Shown: one piece after another, positions 11,701-22,350 of the stretch
Position numbering within the stretch: position 1 is the stretch's first letter
Layout: each line of letters begins with the position of its first letter
Source of the DNA: Zygnema cylindricum
Taxonomy: Eukaryota > Streptophyta > Zygnematophyceae > Zygnematales > Zygnemataceae
Length of the DNA stretch: 64,000 bases
Direction of reading: 5' to 3'
Assembly (NCBI GenBank): GCA_037447655.1
Contig: JBBHKE010000213.1
Location: 1 to 64,000, forward strand
Position numbers and translations under genes: made by a program
Notes under the pieces: generated by a model
Databases searched by the model: none
Seen by the model: only the letters and a program-made list of their open reading frames with translations
Told to the model about the DNA's origin: nothing

Positions 11701-14700
11701 CTCAAATCCCTAAAATCCTCCGTTAACTCCTAAGAAAAGTTTGTTGTTGATATACCAAAGTTTTGAAGCAAAATTGAAGGTGAGTAAACATTAAAAATGT
11801 TCAAAGACAATTCTTTTTGCTGTAAGATTTGAAACGTTTTCTATTATTTGTTATTCGTAGACATGAAAATAAATTGGACCAAAATTTCTGTATGTAAAAA
11901 AAAATGAACAAATGTAACCCAAGCATGTTGAAAAACAATGACCAAAATGCATCTGACATAAGTTTAATGACATAAAAACATCACAGACTTTTGGAAAATA
12001 AATCATATTTTAGAAAAAAATTTAAATGACTGACCACCGTTTTACTTTTGTTGACAAACCAGAAATATCTTGGCATTTAGATGTGTTTTTATGGTGGTCA
12101 CAATTTGATTTGGTTTTTTTTTTTTTTTTTTTTTTTTTTTTGCATCCATAATTGGCACTTAGTTTAACAAGCTTTAAATTACATTAACAAAGAAAAAAAA
12201 TTAAGTTTTCGTTTGAAAGATATAACCTTCTCCTATGGTGGCAAACTTGTATTTCATATTTGATACATATTTTAGTGTGTAGGATTCCGATATTTAACAT
12301 CAAATATTGGAAAAATATTTTCCGAGGGAGGGAGGGAGCAACAAATTTCAATTTCACTCTTACAATTCAGATTTCGTGACAACATAAAAATCATACAATT
12401 CACATGTTGTAAAATCATGACGTAATAAAATCCTTAATATAATACCATTTAAAACTCCACTCAACGACCTCCATTTTAGAAACTGTGCTAATACCCTTAA
12501 ATGTCTTATTACTCTTAATTTCCTCCTTATCACTTTAATCCCCTTACTACCCTATAATACCCTTTTTTTACCCCGTAGTATCCCTATTTAGCTATGTGGG
12601 TTCGGCGTTCTAGCGTTAATATTACCATTTTAACGGCCCTTCCCTTTTCTCCTTACCCTTTTTTTCGTTTTTTTCTTCTTTTTTCTTCTGGAACGGGGAT
12701 AAAAACAGGGACGACGGTTCCTTGGTGAGATATTCCGCCACATTTTTTTCTTTCTTAAAAAAAAAAAAAATGTTTGTACTTCCTAGTTAATTCACTTTAT
12801 TTCCTTTGTCTTACCTCCTTCAACTCTCAATCCCTTTCCTTTTTTTGTTCTGGAAACCATTTTCACCTTTAGCCTTCGCCTTCTTTCAAATGGAAATTCC
12901 TAATTTTCAAATGATTATTAAAGAAGTTAGGATTGTCGCAAAAGAATGTTCAAAGCGATGTTCTTAACATGAGTTGATTTTTTCTTTTTAGCTTTTTTTT
13001 TTTTTTTTTTAGGTACATAGAGGCTTTGCTGCTTCTCTCAGCTCCATTAAAGACCGTTTGCTTTACGGTATTCAGAATGTTCTTGAATCAGAGAGGTTTG
13101 TACTTTTTCTCCAAATTTAACCAATTCAATAGGATAAACAGATATTCTGAATTTTTATATGTTCAACTTTTTTGTGTGCTTTCTAGATTCGACTGATGCA
13201 TAACATTTATAGCCTGTTAAGTAGAGTTTCGTTTCAACATTTCTTCCTAGCGAGTAGGTTTATTTTTTTATTTGTTGAGTTTGATTTCTTTCTAAGCTTT
13301 TACATTGTTCACTATTGTTTTTGGGGTCCATGCTATTTATGATGAAATCTAACTTAATTTTTTTTTAAAAAGCTGTAATACCTAGAAATGCCCATTTGGA
13401 GACAAGATGCTAAACAATCAATATTTCGACAATCCATTTCTTGTTATTTCTTTTTTGTTGGATTCATAGACTCCCAAATACGCGGGTATACTTTTTGTTT
13501 GACCAATTTCGTAGTTTTCTATGCGATATAGTGACAAATCTAAGATTGACAACATTTCTACTTTATTTTATTGGTCATTTTTACCTTCAAAGAAATCACT
13601 AAAACCATGACGATAACATTTTCTCGCTCAAATCAAAACTATTACGTTATTATAAAAACCATTTAGAATAAATGACAAAAACTCTTTCTTTGGTGAAAAA
13701 ACAACCTTTAGAATGGAAAACTGGCCTATGCATTGTAGGTTTTTGGTAGATATTTAAAAAAACTCATTTATCGTATTTGTTCTGTCGTCTTGTCGGTTCT
13801 TTTGTCTTCTTTTGGACGATATCGGTAGATTTCTTAGAAAAGTCATTTCTCCTTAATAGTTCCCTTGTATTTTGTTTTTTTGTCTTTTTATGGGTGCTCT
13901 TGGTAGATTTGTTCGGAAAATCATTTGTCTTACTAATAATTCTCTTTGGCTTGTCGGTTCTCCTGTCTTCCTATGGGGGCAACAGTAGCCAGCCGGGAGA
14001 GGGCAGGTGGCAGGTTTGGTTTACGGGACACAGTCTAGGGGCTGCTCTCGCCACACTATTTGTGAAAGAATGGGCCGAATCGCCTCTCGGAAAGTGAGAA
14101 TCTGTTCTAAAATAATCCAGTTTTTTTGAATTCCGGTTTAAATGTCTAGAGATACTTGTTAGTGTGCTTTGGTTGAGAGGTGTGAGATGGTTTCGCTTGG
14201 TTTTGGTTTTGGCTTTTGTTTCAGTTCTGGTTTTGAGGATTATTCTTGGTTTGGGTAAGTATAAAATGATCTCGTCGCATTTAGAAGGACGTCCTAATTC
14301 ATATTTTCAATGATAAAATTCATTGAGAAGCAACAAATTCTTGAGTCTATTATTCATCATGGCTTCAAATACTCCTCCAATAGAGAAGGCCGCTAAAGTC
14401 CATGATCCCGATTTTGGCTCTGAGATTGTATATGTTGTGGATGCACTTCCGCTGTTTTTTTTTGTTTGTTTCTTGTTTTTCTTTCTTTTGTTTCTCCGTT
14501 TTTGGGATGTGACTATATTACAAAAATGTATACTTTTTTCTTTTTTGGGGAATCCAGGTCTGGCAAATACGATATCAAAATGTACAATTTTGGCTCCCCT
14601 CGAGTCGGGAATCAAACTTTTGTGGACCAATATTCGGCAGTGAGTATACAGCAACTGGAAAGACATCGAAATTTTAATCTTGTTTCTTGAATTTTTTTCT

Positions 14701-16765
14701 GGCCCTTTCTGTTCATTGTTCGATTCCGTTGCTAAACGATTCCTAGAATTGATGGCAATTATAGATTATGACTGAAATGCATGCAAGCAAATAATGTATA
14801 TATATGTACACAAGTATCTATACATATACACATGCATATATATATATATATGTATAATTATATAACCACACGTGTACATATATGTACATGTATATATGAA
14901 AAACCGCCCATCAGCGATTCACAATTTCATTGAATAACATAATTTCACAGTTTTTTGACACGTGTTTATTGTTCGTTATTCAGCTTGTGAAAGACAGCTG
15001 GCGAGTTGTGAATCTCCGAGATATTGTTCCGACCGTTCCGAAGATTATCGGATACAAGCACGTCCCGACAGCCCGTATCGTCGAGGCTGTATCAGATTCG
15101 GTAAGATTTTCGAACTATTCAAGCCCATAAAGCAATGTGTTAAGACCAAAATCTGGTTTCAACACTAAATATTTCACAAAAACTTCATAGCTTTGTGGCT
15201 TTCCGTCTTCTTTATTTCATTCGAAGATGAAATATAGGGTTTCTACTTTCTAGGTAAGAGAATCCGAATGTTAATACGCATATACAAGCTTCCAGTCCAA
15301 GCTAACAAAAGAAAAACAATTCAATATTTGATAATATTTTACTCCCCGTGTCAATCTTTGAATCAGACCAAGTTCAACATTTTCGAAAAAGACAGAACGC
15401 TCAAAAATAGCCAATAGTTTGTACAAAGTCAATGGTTTGTACGAAGTCACGAGTTTGTACAAAAGAGTCAATAATTTGTAAAAAAGTCAAAGGTTGACTT
15501 TTAGGATTTAGACGAAAGCATGTCGACGGCACGACTCCCTTATTTTGATAAACAGAAGTTTTAACTTTTTCGGTCCACCGTGACTTTTTCGCTCGTGGCT
15601 ATACCCTGTTTTGTAAATTTGCGGATGTCATCAAATACATTTCACACAAGCACAACATTTCTTTAATCATATGAATTTCATGGCAAGATTTTTTAAGTGT
15701 TTGTTTTATGTGACCAGGAAGGAAAAACTCCGGAAGAGGAACAAAAGGAAGATGACCAGCTTGCGGAATATGTGAGTTTGTTCAATACTTAGTCAAATTT
15801 GGAAAAGAGAAAGCTATTAAGAAAATCAGTTTTGACAAAAAATGTTTATCTAGACAATTAATTTTGAAAAAAGTGTATTTATACAATCAGATTGGGGTTC
15901 TACAGAGTCAGGCTTTATATAGGTTTTACAAGAATCCTTTTTGTGACCATCCCCGGCTCTGTCGAAAAAGTACACCGTCGATCGTATTTAGCGTGTATGT
16001 TTTTTTCGCCACTGAAAACATCTTATCTCCGTACACATTTGTCCAATTTTCAATTGAAGACCGCCATTCGTAAGCTGAGAATACAACCTTTCAATCGCAA
16101 CCGTCAGATCCACTATCCGACATGTGTGTACGGAGAAAAGATGTTTTAAGAGACAAAAAAAACATACACGCTAAATACGATCGACGGTGTAGTTTTAAGC
16201 ATAAATTCATCCCTAAATTAATAATCTAACCCTAACTTGATTGCCCTTAACACGAAACCTTTCTGTCTCTTCTGTTGAATTTTTTTTTCCCTTACAGCTT
16301 TACGGAGACAGCAATATTTTACAGAATCTTTTAAACACACAGACAGCAATTGCTGCGACAATCAAAGATGGTTCCGCTCTTTCCATGCATATGGAAAATT
16401 ATTACTATCTTGCACTTTTGCAGGTAAATTATTCAAACTTATCCTACTAAAAGCTTTTATTTTGCAATGTTTTGTCCTAATTTAAAAAATCATAACTCAA
16501 CAATAAGAGAAGTCGAAGCCTACTATCTGAGTTGATAAACTCCAAGTTTCATTTTTGAAGTGTATTCAATAATTTTTGCACCCAGTTTGGAACCTTACCT
16601 TGAGAATGTTAGATTGATTTCTATTTCCACTGAATTAGTTATCTAATAATATTAACTGTTAGTTATTTAGTAATATTATTGACGGAATAATCTGTGATTG
16701 AGTTTTTGCAGGAAGTGAAAACGCAACTTGCGACTCAGTCGAAGGCACTAACTGCTGCAAAATAG
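2786..16765 (+). CDS. C2-domain class-3 lipase (alpha/beta hydrolase), 18 exons
   Basis: Predicted acyl-ester hydrolase of the fungal-lipase-like class 3 family with a membrane-binding C2 domain. Coding exons: 2786-3127, 4609-4667, 5247-5328, 6644-6711, 7057-7126, 7332-7413, 7831-7895, 8633-9361, 10708-10770, 11572-11616, 12709-12724, 13013-13095, 13986-14093, 14558-14639, 14984-15100, 15718-15771, 16298-16423, 16712-16765 (stop TAG). All junctions are GT-AG and phase-matched except exon 9/10, which lacks 2 nt. The product is about 748 aa. The C2 domain is near residues 143-255 ([16 protein letters not shown]), followed by a Ser/Thr/Glu-rich linker encoded by the 729-nt exon. The lipase part shows FRGTE near 515, the nucleophile elbow GHSLG (Ser about 585), GSPRVGN, Asp in RDIVPTVP (about 645) and His in [10 protein letters not shown] (about 720), a complete catalytic triad. 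The start could be 2786 (a basic, Ser/Leu/Arg-rich leader like an organelle transit peptide) or in-frame 2960 (MGNLFTS, myristoylation-like). Plants have similar chloroplast-type C2/lipase_3 proteins; the exact substrate is unknown. Confidence 0.88.
3128..3320 (+). repeat. (CT)n-rich tract in intron 1 with a copied splice donor
   Basis: The intron begins at the donor after CACCGGAT, then runs through about 170 nt of CTCTCTCG/CTCTTTCT repeats. CACCGGATGTA, the exon end plus donor, occurs again at about 3,310-3,320, on the far side of the tract. The long open frames across it are low-complexity artefacts. Confidence 0.8.
3409..4053. repeat. Degenerate ~15-bp tandem repeat, core ACATGTCGGACATT
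   Basis: Within lipase intron 1, about 40 imperfect copies of a unit containing CATGTCGGACATT follow each other, with variants TCAGACATT, TCGAACATT and CCGGACATT. ACATGT is itself palindromic, so the strand could fold into many small hairpins. No coding evidence. Confidence 0.8.
5780..5905. mobile_element. MITE relic inside a lipase intron
   Basis: The words 'tctcctcatacattttcaattttaa', 'gagaccgtc', 'gcgaccgtcggatc' and 'aatccgacaagtgt' parallel the interior of the intact MITE at 15,973-16,189 (about 16,020-16,130) and the copy near 25,980-26,090. Termini are not recognisable. Probably a decayed insertion. Confidence 0.45.
7715..7795. repeat. A-rich / (AAAT)n tract
   Basis: A run of about 20 A followed by repeated AAAT/AAATA units, inside the lipase intron before the exon starting at 7831. 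Confidence 0.85.
7900..8415. repeat. (CCCTCT)n pyrimidine-strand satellite
   Basis: About 500 nt of nearly pure C/T on the + strand (CCCTCTCTCC, CCCTCCCTCC), starting only a few bases after the donor at 7896. The open frames on both strands across it are Ser/Pro/Leu or Glu/Arg/Gly low complexity and not genes. Confidence 0.9.
9400..9640. repeat. (CT)n satellite in the intron after the 729-nt exon
   Basis: CTCCCTCTCC-type repeats again begin shortly after a donor (9362). Open frames that run through it are readthrough artefacts. Confidence 0.9.
9905..10300. repeat. 18-bp tandem repeat (AACAAATGTATATTAGAG)
   Basis: About 20 copies of an 18-bp unit with substitutions (GTAAATTAG, GTATGTTAT) and a few shortened units, in the lipase intron before exon 10708-10770. 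Because 18 is divisible by 3, all frames stay open on the - strand, giving spurious repeated hexapeptides. Confidence 0.88.
11300..11470. repeat. GA/GGGCGA-rich purine tract
   Basis: Alternating GAGGGAGAGG and GGGCGAGGGCGAG units within the lipase intron before exon 11572-11616. Low complexity; no gene. Confidence 0.85.
12709..12724 (+). other. 16-nt microexon of the C2-lipase
   Basis: GGACGACGGTTCCTTG lies between an acceptor (AAACAG) and a donor (GTGAGA). The preceding exon ends ...ACT TG and the following one begins GTA CAT, so inserting this exon reads T-W-D-D-G-S-L-V-H-R-G-F without a stop. Skipping it breaks the frame. Sequence and phase support it; no transcript data are available. 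Confidence 0.7.
14795..14900. repeat. TATA/GTACA-rich microsatellite
   Basis: Runs of TATATATA mixed with TACACATG and GTACATGTA units in the lipase intron before exon 14984-15100. No other function visible. Confidence 0.8.
15973..16189. mobile_element. Intact MITE in a lipase intron, flanked by TA
   Basis: Termini CACCGTCGATCGTATTTAG and its mirror image bound a 217-bp element. TA stands on each side, so a TA target duplication is likely. The interior has its own inverted words ('cgccactgaaaacatctt' and 'aagatgttttaagagac'). Nearly perfect ends suggest it is young. Related elements lie at 25,930-26,127 and 44,983-45,203. Confidence 0.85.
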
Positions 16766-18943
16766 TAAAGCTAACTCCTTGAAAAACAAAAATAGAAGTA
16801 CATTGTGTGACTCCTTAAAGGATATATGTGTAAATCGTATTTAATGCGTGTAAATCGTATTCTATGAGTGGAAATCGTATTTTATAAGTGTAAAATCGTA
16901 TTCGAGTACAAATCTCCCCACCAGCTTGTGGAAATTACGATCAAAGGAGGACGTCTATTTGTTAATTATTATGACATATGTATAGAGGCATTTATGGAGT
17001 ATTTTTTGCGGTTTTTAATCTATATTACTTGTTATGCGTGTTTGTTAATTATTTTTGTTCTTTTTTTTACTTACCGACCTTCTAATCACCTCCATTCGTT
17101 ATTCGAGTAACAAACTTTGTTGTACATTTTTAAGATTTTTTTTTTTTTAAATACTATGTGGAATGAAAAGTTTTGTTACTCATTTATATATTTACGAACA
17201 CTTATATTTATCTCACCTGCGTTGCATTGTTTGCCACAAACCTAAGAATGAGAGGACACTTTATTTCCTCTCCTTTAATTGGTTGTTATAGTGAATTGCA
17301 TTTGTAATAATATTTAAAGAAAGAAATGTACAAACCAAGGACCTAGCACATACATGGCTACCAACAATAATTACCTAATTCGATATGTACCTAATTTTTG
17401 GGTATCCGATAATTGGTATATCGCTTTGATAAATCGGGAAGCTCACTATCGCAATATTTGAACGATATATCGGCCGATATCATGATATCTTTTTAGCACG
17501 ATATATCGAAGTGACGTTAGGGCGATTTTTTTTTTCAAAAGTTCCCCTCCCCCTCCCGTGGCTCGCCTTGAAGGGGGTTGGGGGAGGGGGAGAGGGGGGT
17601 GGATATTCCATACGGTTTGCCGTACGATTTACCTTAATAAAGTTGTACGGATCCCCACCTCCTACCAAATATATAGCGATAATTTTTGTTGGTCCCAGAG
17701 AGATATATCGAGCCCTCTGAACATTCGATATTTGATATATCAATTTCGCATTTATCTCAATACATTTTCACTCGATACACAACACTAGTATGTATTGCAT
17801 GCAATATTATGATGTTGTGCCATAATTGGCCATTCGTCTATACTCGTTTTCCACTCTGCGCTTCCTTTTCCCACCAACCGTGTTACGTCAAAGTAATTAC
17901 TCCACCTCTCCGGCTTCACACAAAAGAGGTGGCCTTTTCCCCCTCGACTTCTATTTCCTTTTGCTGTTTGTTTGTTTTGACGCACATGTGCAATTGTGCA
18001 GCATCGGCAAAGAGTATTTTAATTTCTTTTGCATCCATCCCTACTTGCTAGTCTAATAACTATGGTATCTTCTCTTGTAGTGTTATTACATGATTGTGTT
18101 CTTTCGTCTTGCAAAACAGCGAAAGATACATCCACAAGTCTACTTTGTAAGAAGAAACAACACGAGAACTCAAATTCTCCTCACTTTCGACCACTGATTT
18201 ACTGAATATAATTTTTGTATGAGGCTTGTTACCTCTCGGTTTGTATAAAGAGTAATTGTGTGTGGTTTTTAAAAGATATATACATGGCTTCCACAACAAA
18301 GAGAAGCTTTTAGGACACAAATAGTATCTAGGAACACATTGCCCTGAAATCACCACAGGCTTGAAGTCGGCATAGGTTTATCGATTTGATCTTCTAAAAG
18401 TTGGATGTTTGTCAAAGGTCGCAATCGGGTACCCGAATCCGTAACCGACCGTTACCCAACCGCGCACATCGGATCCGGAACCGATTCTGGTGCCAAATTT
18501 TGGGGGCCAGTCATATTCGGGCGGGTGATTCACAAAAAAAAAAAAAAATCGGGTACGGTCGGGTAAGCAAAAAACGAAAAATTGTGAAGGTTTTGTACTG
18601 TCCATACTATCCAACATTATTGTACTTTGTACTCTTGGTATCGTGGAAGGTATATGGGAGATGTACCACTAATTTTGTACTTATTCGGGTACGGGCGGAT
18701 ACGGGTAGTCGCGAGAAATCGAGTTTCAATTTACTTTTATTTTCGTAAACACGTATCGGGTAACGAGTAACAATTTAGGAGCGTGACATAACCCGGTCAG
18801 GTATCGGATGTTTAGACTTTGAAAAAAAAATTGCCGGTTTCGGTTATCTAAATTTTTGACTTTTGCGACCTCTGATGTCTGTCGTATGTACTACGTCGTA
18901 CTTGAATCGGTGGTGGCGTCATGCACGACATTTCCTAGAGTAA
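16766..18943. other. Gene-free stretch after the lipase
   Basis: Begins with the probable lipase 3' UTR (repeated 'gtgtaaatcgtatt' words at 16,828-16,890). 17,400-17,787 is the hAT-like relic listed separately. The remainder, including 18,400-18,850 with repeated 'cgggtacgg' words, shows no gene or recognisable RNA. Confidence 0.5.
17405..17787. mobile_element. Decayed hAT-like element (CAACACTA right end)
   Basis: Rich in GATATATCG words and ends CGATACACAACACTA, the right terminus of the hAT-like family at 22,912 and 41,872. No clean left terminus is visible, so the left boundary is approximate. Confidence 0.5.
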
Positions 18944-19716
18944 GGGTGCGGCCCCATGTATTTGTAACTTAGCGAACTTACTTTGTATTTTAGCGCGGAT
19001 CCGGCGGACCTGGATTTCAGGTGTCTCTATGTGTTTACTCGAAATTGTTACTTAACTTTGTGACGACTATATACGTCGACAATACCCATGACGGCTGTCA
19101 ATGTGTACAATTTGTCTTTGCCGCTCCTTATTTTTTCGAAAATTTTTGAAGCGTCGCAAGACACATGGTAATTTTAGAAACGATTTGGCATGTCGCATGT
19201 CATTGCGTGACATAATAGACGTACAACTTTGCAACCGTAGCTGTACAACATGTCTTTGCGTAAACCTTTCCTGTTCGGCCGCCATGACTTCGCAGGTTTT
19301 TCACCTTCGCAGATTTTTCAACTTTGCGTGAAATGACAATGCACCATCGAGACCCCTCCAAAAAAACCGTACAAGGTGCATGCAGACAAAAACGGAGAGC
19401 CCTGTACATTTTTTCAGTCGTCAAAAACTTTTGGAATTTTTTCACACGAGGGAATATGCTTTCCTATTTCTTTAAACGGTTTTACTTTGCTTAAAACACA
19501 TTGCCGATGTGGTTTATGATAAGTTTGAAGATGTGACAGTGGGTCGAAAAAACACAAGACGACAAATTTTCTTACATCCTAAGTTCGAGAATGACGCAAA
19601 TTGTACTCTACAAATTTGGGATTTCTTTGTACAGTCGCAACTTAAGCAGTACGGCGCTAAGTTTTAGAGGAAAACGACAGAGAAAAACCAGAACTTAGCC
19701 ACATGAGGTCGTACCC
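18944..19716. mobile_element. Harbinger/Tourist-like element with TAA target duplication
   Basis: Left end GGGTGCGGCCCCATGTA, right end mirrored as GGGTACGACCTCATGTG. TAA stands immediately outside both ends (18941-18943 and 19717-19719). GG-rich termini and a 3-bp TWA duplication are hallmarks of PIF/Harbinger elements. The 773-bp interior shows no transposase. Confidence 0.7.
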
Positions 19717-19780
19717 TAACTTCGGTCTTCGGGTAATGGCGGTTGTACAATTACTACACTGTTATGAGGCAAACGCTACA

Positions 19781-20694
19781 CCGCGAATCGTTATTAGTGT
19801 CAAAGTCACTAATTTGGGTTCTTAAAATTTTGATTTTTTTTTTCAAATAGGATACATGATTTTTATTTTTCCTTGGTGTTAATTAAGGTACCGTACAAAA
19901 TAAAGTAAAGCCCGAAAGTACAATAAAATATAAATAGTGTGGTGTACGGTCGATGTTAGACCGTACATAACTGTACCTTTTCAAGTTAAAATTTACAAAA
20001 AATGAATTAAATCAGACGCGCACGCATAGGAACGTGCGCTCAAAAAAACTGGATTAGTCTGACACGTAAATTAGTATAGCATGTACGGATAATTTAAATT
20101 CGCGACGGCGTACGATTTCTAATATTTTGTACGGATACATATATAAATGTATATAATCATACGGCGTATATTCCATTTTTGCTGTTCCCAAATCAGTATA
20201 TAAATAAGGGAACGTTGTTCGCCCCTCTGCGAAGCATTATATAGGCGGTAGGCGGTGTGTCTGTCATCGATTTTTTCCGTCCGTCCGCAGTACGGACATC
20301 CGTACGGCTGGCACAATGTAACGCTGCCGTGCGACCGTCCGCAATACGGACCGCTGTACCGCTGGCACGATGTAACGGTGCCGCTCGTACCGTCGTACGG
20401 ATGGCGTAATCTTACGTTGCCATCGGTGTGCAGACCACCGTCCGGTTGGCATACTCTAACATTGCCAACCGTCGGTGTGCAGAGCCCCGTACGGCTGGCG
20501 AAGTTTAACGTTGCCGTGCGTCGGTGTGCAAACAGCCGTACGGAGAATATTTAATTTTTGTTTTTCCCAAATTAGCATTGAGCCGAACTTACAATACACC
20601 TTTTAAAAAAAAAAAAATCTTAATTAGCATGAATTACACTAAATTACCTTCAACACTATTTAAACTTTGACATTAATAACGATTCGCGGTGTAA
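19781..20694. mobile_element. CACCGCGAATCG MITE split by Helitron-like DNA
   Basis: Left terminus CACCGCGAATCGTTATTAG at 19,781, mirrored terminus ending CGGTG at about 20,694. The interior is far longer than related copies because Helitron-like material starting at 20,193 lies inside it. The interior word 'ttcccaaat' occurs on both sides of the inserted DNA (20,186 and 20,573). Confidence 0.55.
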
Positions 20695-20880
20695 CGTTGC
20701 CGTGCGATCGTCGGCAGTATGGACCGTCGTACAACGTGACGCTGCCGTGCGTCAATGGTACAGACCGCCGAACCGCTAACACAACTGACTTTGCCGTGCG
20801 TCATGTGACGTTGCCATGCGTCAGCGGTACAGACCGCCGTACTGCTGGCACAACGTGACGTTGCCGTACGGAAAATCGTA
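20290..20880. repeat. ~50-bp tandem repeats with CGTACGGCTGGCACAATG
   Basis: Two blocks (20,290-20,555; 20,690-20,880) of diverged units of about 50 bp containing CGTACGG, CTGGCACAATGTAACG and TTGCCGTGCG. The same array type recurs at 21,965-22,350 and, inverted, at 25,000-25,480. All four frames with 'YGGL' or 'RRTA' repeats arise from it. Confidence 0.8.
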
Positions 20881-20884
20881 CGGA

Positions 20885-20948
20885 CCCCCCCCCCCCCCCC
20901 CCCCCCCACCACCACTGAGCGAGCGCCACGGGGGGGGGGGTGGGGGTT
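20885..20948. repeat. C-run / G-run pair around GAGCGAGCGCC
   Basis: Twenty-one or more C, a short spacer with ACCACCACTGAGCGAGCGCC, then a run of about ten G, T and five G. The strand can fold into a C:G hairpin or form quadruplex/i-motif structures. It breaks the CGTACGG array and could be an assembly-sensitive spot. Confidence 0.75.
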
Positions 20949-20954
20949 TGAGAA

Positions 20955-21078
20955 AAAAATCGCGTAAATATCCGGATATTTAGCTTCTAGGTATACGGAT
21001 TCGATATATTCGATTATCGGATCCCTAAAATCCGATATATATCGAATATCGGCAATAGGTCCTTGATACCCAACACTA
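20955..21078. mobile_element. Right-end fragment of the hAT-like family
   Basis: GATATAT/CGATTATCGG words followed by GATACCCAACACTA, the family's right terminus. Only the end is present. The next MITE begins directly at 21,079. Confidence 0.5.
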
Positions 21079-21615
21079 CACCGCCAATAGCTATTAGCAT
21101 AGTGTACGCTAATTTCGTCCCGCTTTTTTTTTTTTATTCTCCATTAGCATAGTTCATTTTATTTTTTCTTTACTCTATTTAGGTTTAATTTTTTAGTACC
21201 GTACAAAACGGAAGTACGTCATCATTTAATTAGTGTCCGTACAAAATTGTACCTTTTTAAGTGAAAAAGTATAATCAATGAGTTTTAGTAAACGCGGACG
21301 CATGAGAATGTGCGCTCTAAAAAGGGGATATAATCGGGTTGTCAAATATCACGCTCGCACATATTCGTCCAGCAACCACGTTTCGACTGTGTGAATGTAC
21401 GATTTGAGTACGATTTGTCAGACTTTGTACGAATACCTATATTAATGTAAGCATGTTTGCGATCGGCATTTTTTTTTCAAAGACCCAAATTAGAAATGTT
21501 AAACAATTAGAATGTATGCTTTTATTCAAAATTTCCAAATTCTTAATTAGCGTAAACCACGGTAATTTATTCATATACGCTAAAGAAACTTCTACGCTAA
21601 TAGCGATTGGCGGTG
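21079..21615. mobile_element. Long variant of the CACCGCCAATCG MITE
   Basis: Left terminus CACCGCCAATAGCTATTAG, right terminus a good mirrored copy ending CGGTG at 21,615. At 537 bp it is over twice the usual 217 bp. The extra interior carries 'taccgtacaaaacgg' and 'gcggacgcatgagaatgtgcgc', so it may be nested or chimeric. Confidence 0.65.
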
Positions 21616-21617
21616 TA

Positions 21618-21834
21618 CACCGCCAATCGTTATTAGCGTGTAAGTTTTTTTAGCGAATACGAATAATTAGCGTGGTTTACGCTAATTGGGAATTTGGAAA
21701 TTTTCGAAGAAATCGTCTATTCTAATTAGGAATTAGGGTTTTTTTTAAATAGTGTGGATAACTCTATTTGAGAATTAAAAAAAAAAAAAGCGGGACGGAA
21801 TTAGCGTACACAACGCTAATAACGATTGGCGGTG
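21618..21834. mobile_element. MITE, family CACCGCCAATCG, back to back with its neighbour
   Basis: Clean 217-bp copy with both termini, sharing a single TA (21,616-21,617) with the preceding element and flanked by TA on the right. It is inverted relative to the copies at 770 and 44,764 (the 'cgggac' block is on the right). Confidence 0.82.
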
Positions 21835-21964
21835 TAGTTGACAATGTAAATGCCCGTGTAACGGGCGTTGATTTACTAGTCAGTATATAAATAAGAGAAC
21901 GTTGTTCACTTTCAAGGAAATCCTTATATAGGCGGTGTGTCTGTCAAGGATTTTTTCTGTCCGT

Positions 21965-22350
21965 CCGCAATACGGAAGACCGTACCGCTACCGTTGCCGT
22001 GTGTCGCGGTACAGACCACTGCCGTACCGCTGGCACAATGTCGCGTTGCCTTGCGTCGCGGTACGAACCGCCGTACGGTTGACACAATGTCGCGTTGCCA
22101 TGCGTCGCGGTACAAAACCGTCGTACGGATGGCACAATGTCGCGTTGCCGTGCGTCGCGGTAAAAACCGCCGTACGTCTGGCACAATGTAGCGTTGCCGT
22201 GCGTCGCGGTACGAAGCACCGTATGTCTGGCACAATGTAGCGTTGCCGTGCGTCGCGGTACGAAGCACCGTACGTCTGACACAATGTAGAGTTGCCGTGC
22301 GTCGCGGTACAAACCGCCGTACGGCTGGCACAATCTAAAGTTGCCAGTCC
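21965..22350. repeat. 49-bp tandem array in Helitron-like B
   Basis: About eight units of 49 bp with the core GCGTCGCGGTAC, CCGCCGTACG and CTGGCACAATGT. There is little divergence between adjacent copies, so the array is younger than those at 20,290. There are no unique spacers, so this is not a CRISPR array. Confidence 0.88.

Larger units (their letters stand above)
20193..21879 (+). mobile_element. Helitron-like element A (nested MITEs inside)
   Basis: The 5' end TCAGTATATAAATAAG is preceded by A. The 3' end shows a perfect hairpin GCCCGTGTAACGGGC, nine bases, then CTAG followed by T. TC...hairpin...CTRR inserted between A and T defines Helitron termini. The interior holds two arrays of 49-52-bp repeats (20,290-20,555 and 20,690-20,880) and was hit later by two MITEs (21,079-21,834). 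No Rep/helicase frame is present, so it is non-autonomous. The pairing of these two ends is inferred. Confidence 0.55.

Noticed and set aside
21937-22333. Arg/Thr-rich 100-135-codon frames
   Set aside because: 49-bp tandem array read in several frames on both strands.
21965-22350. CRISPR-like regular array
   Set aside because: Units of 49 bp are contiguous with no unique spacers, in a eukaryotic transposon.
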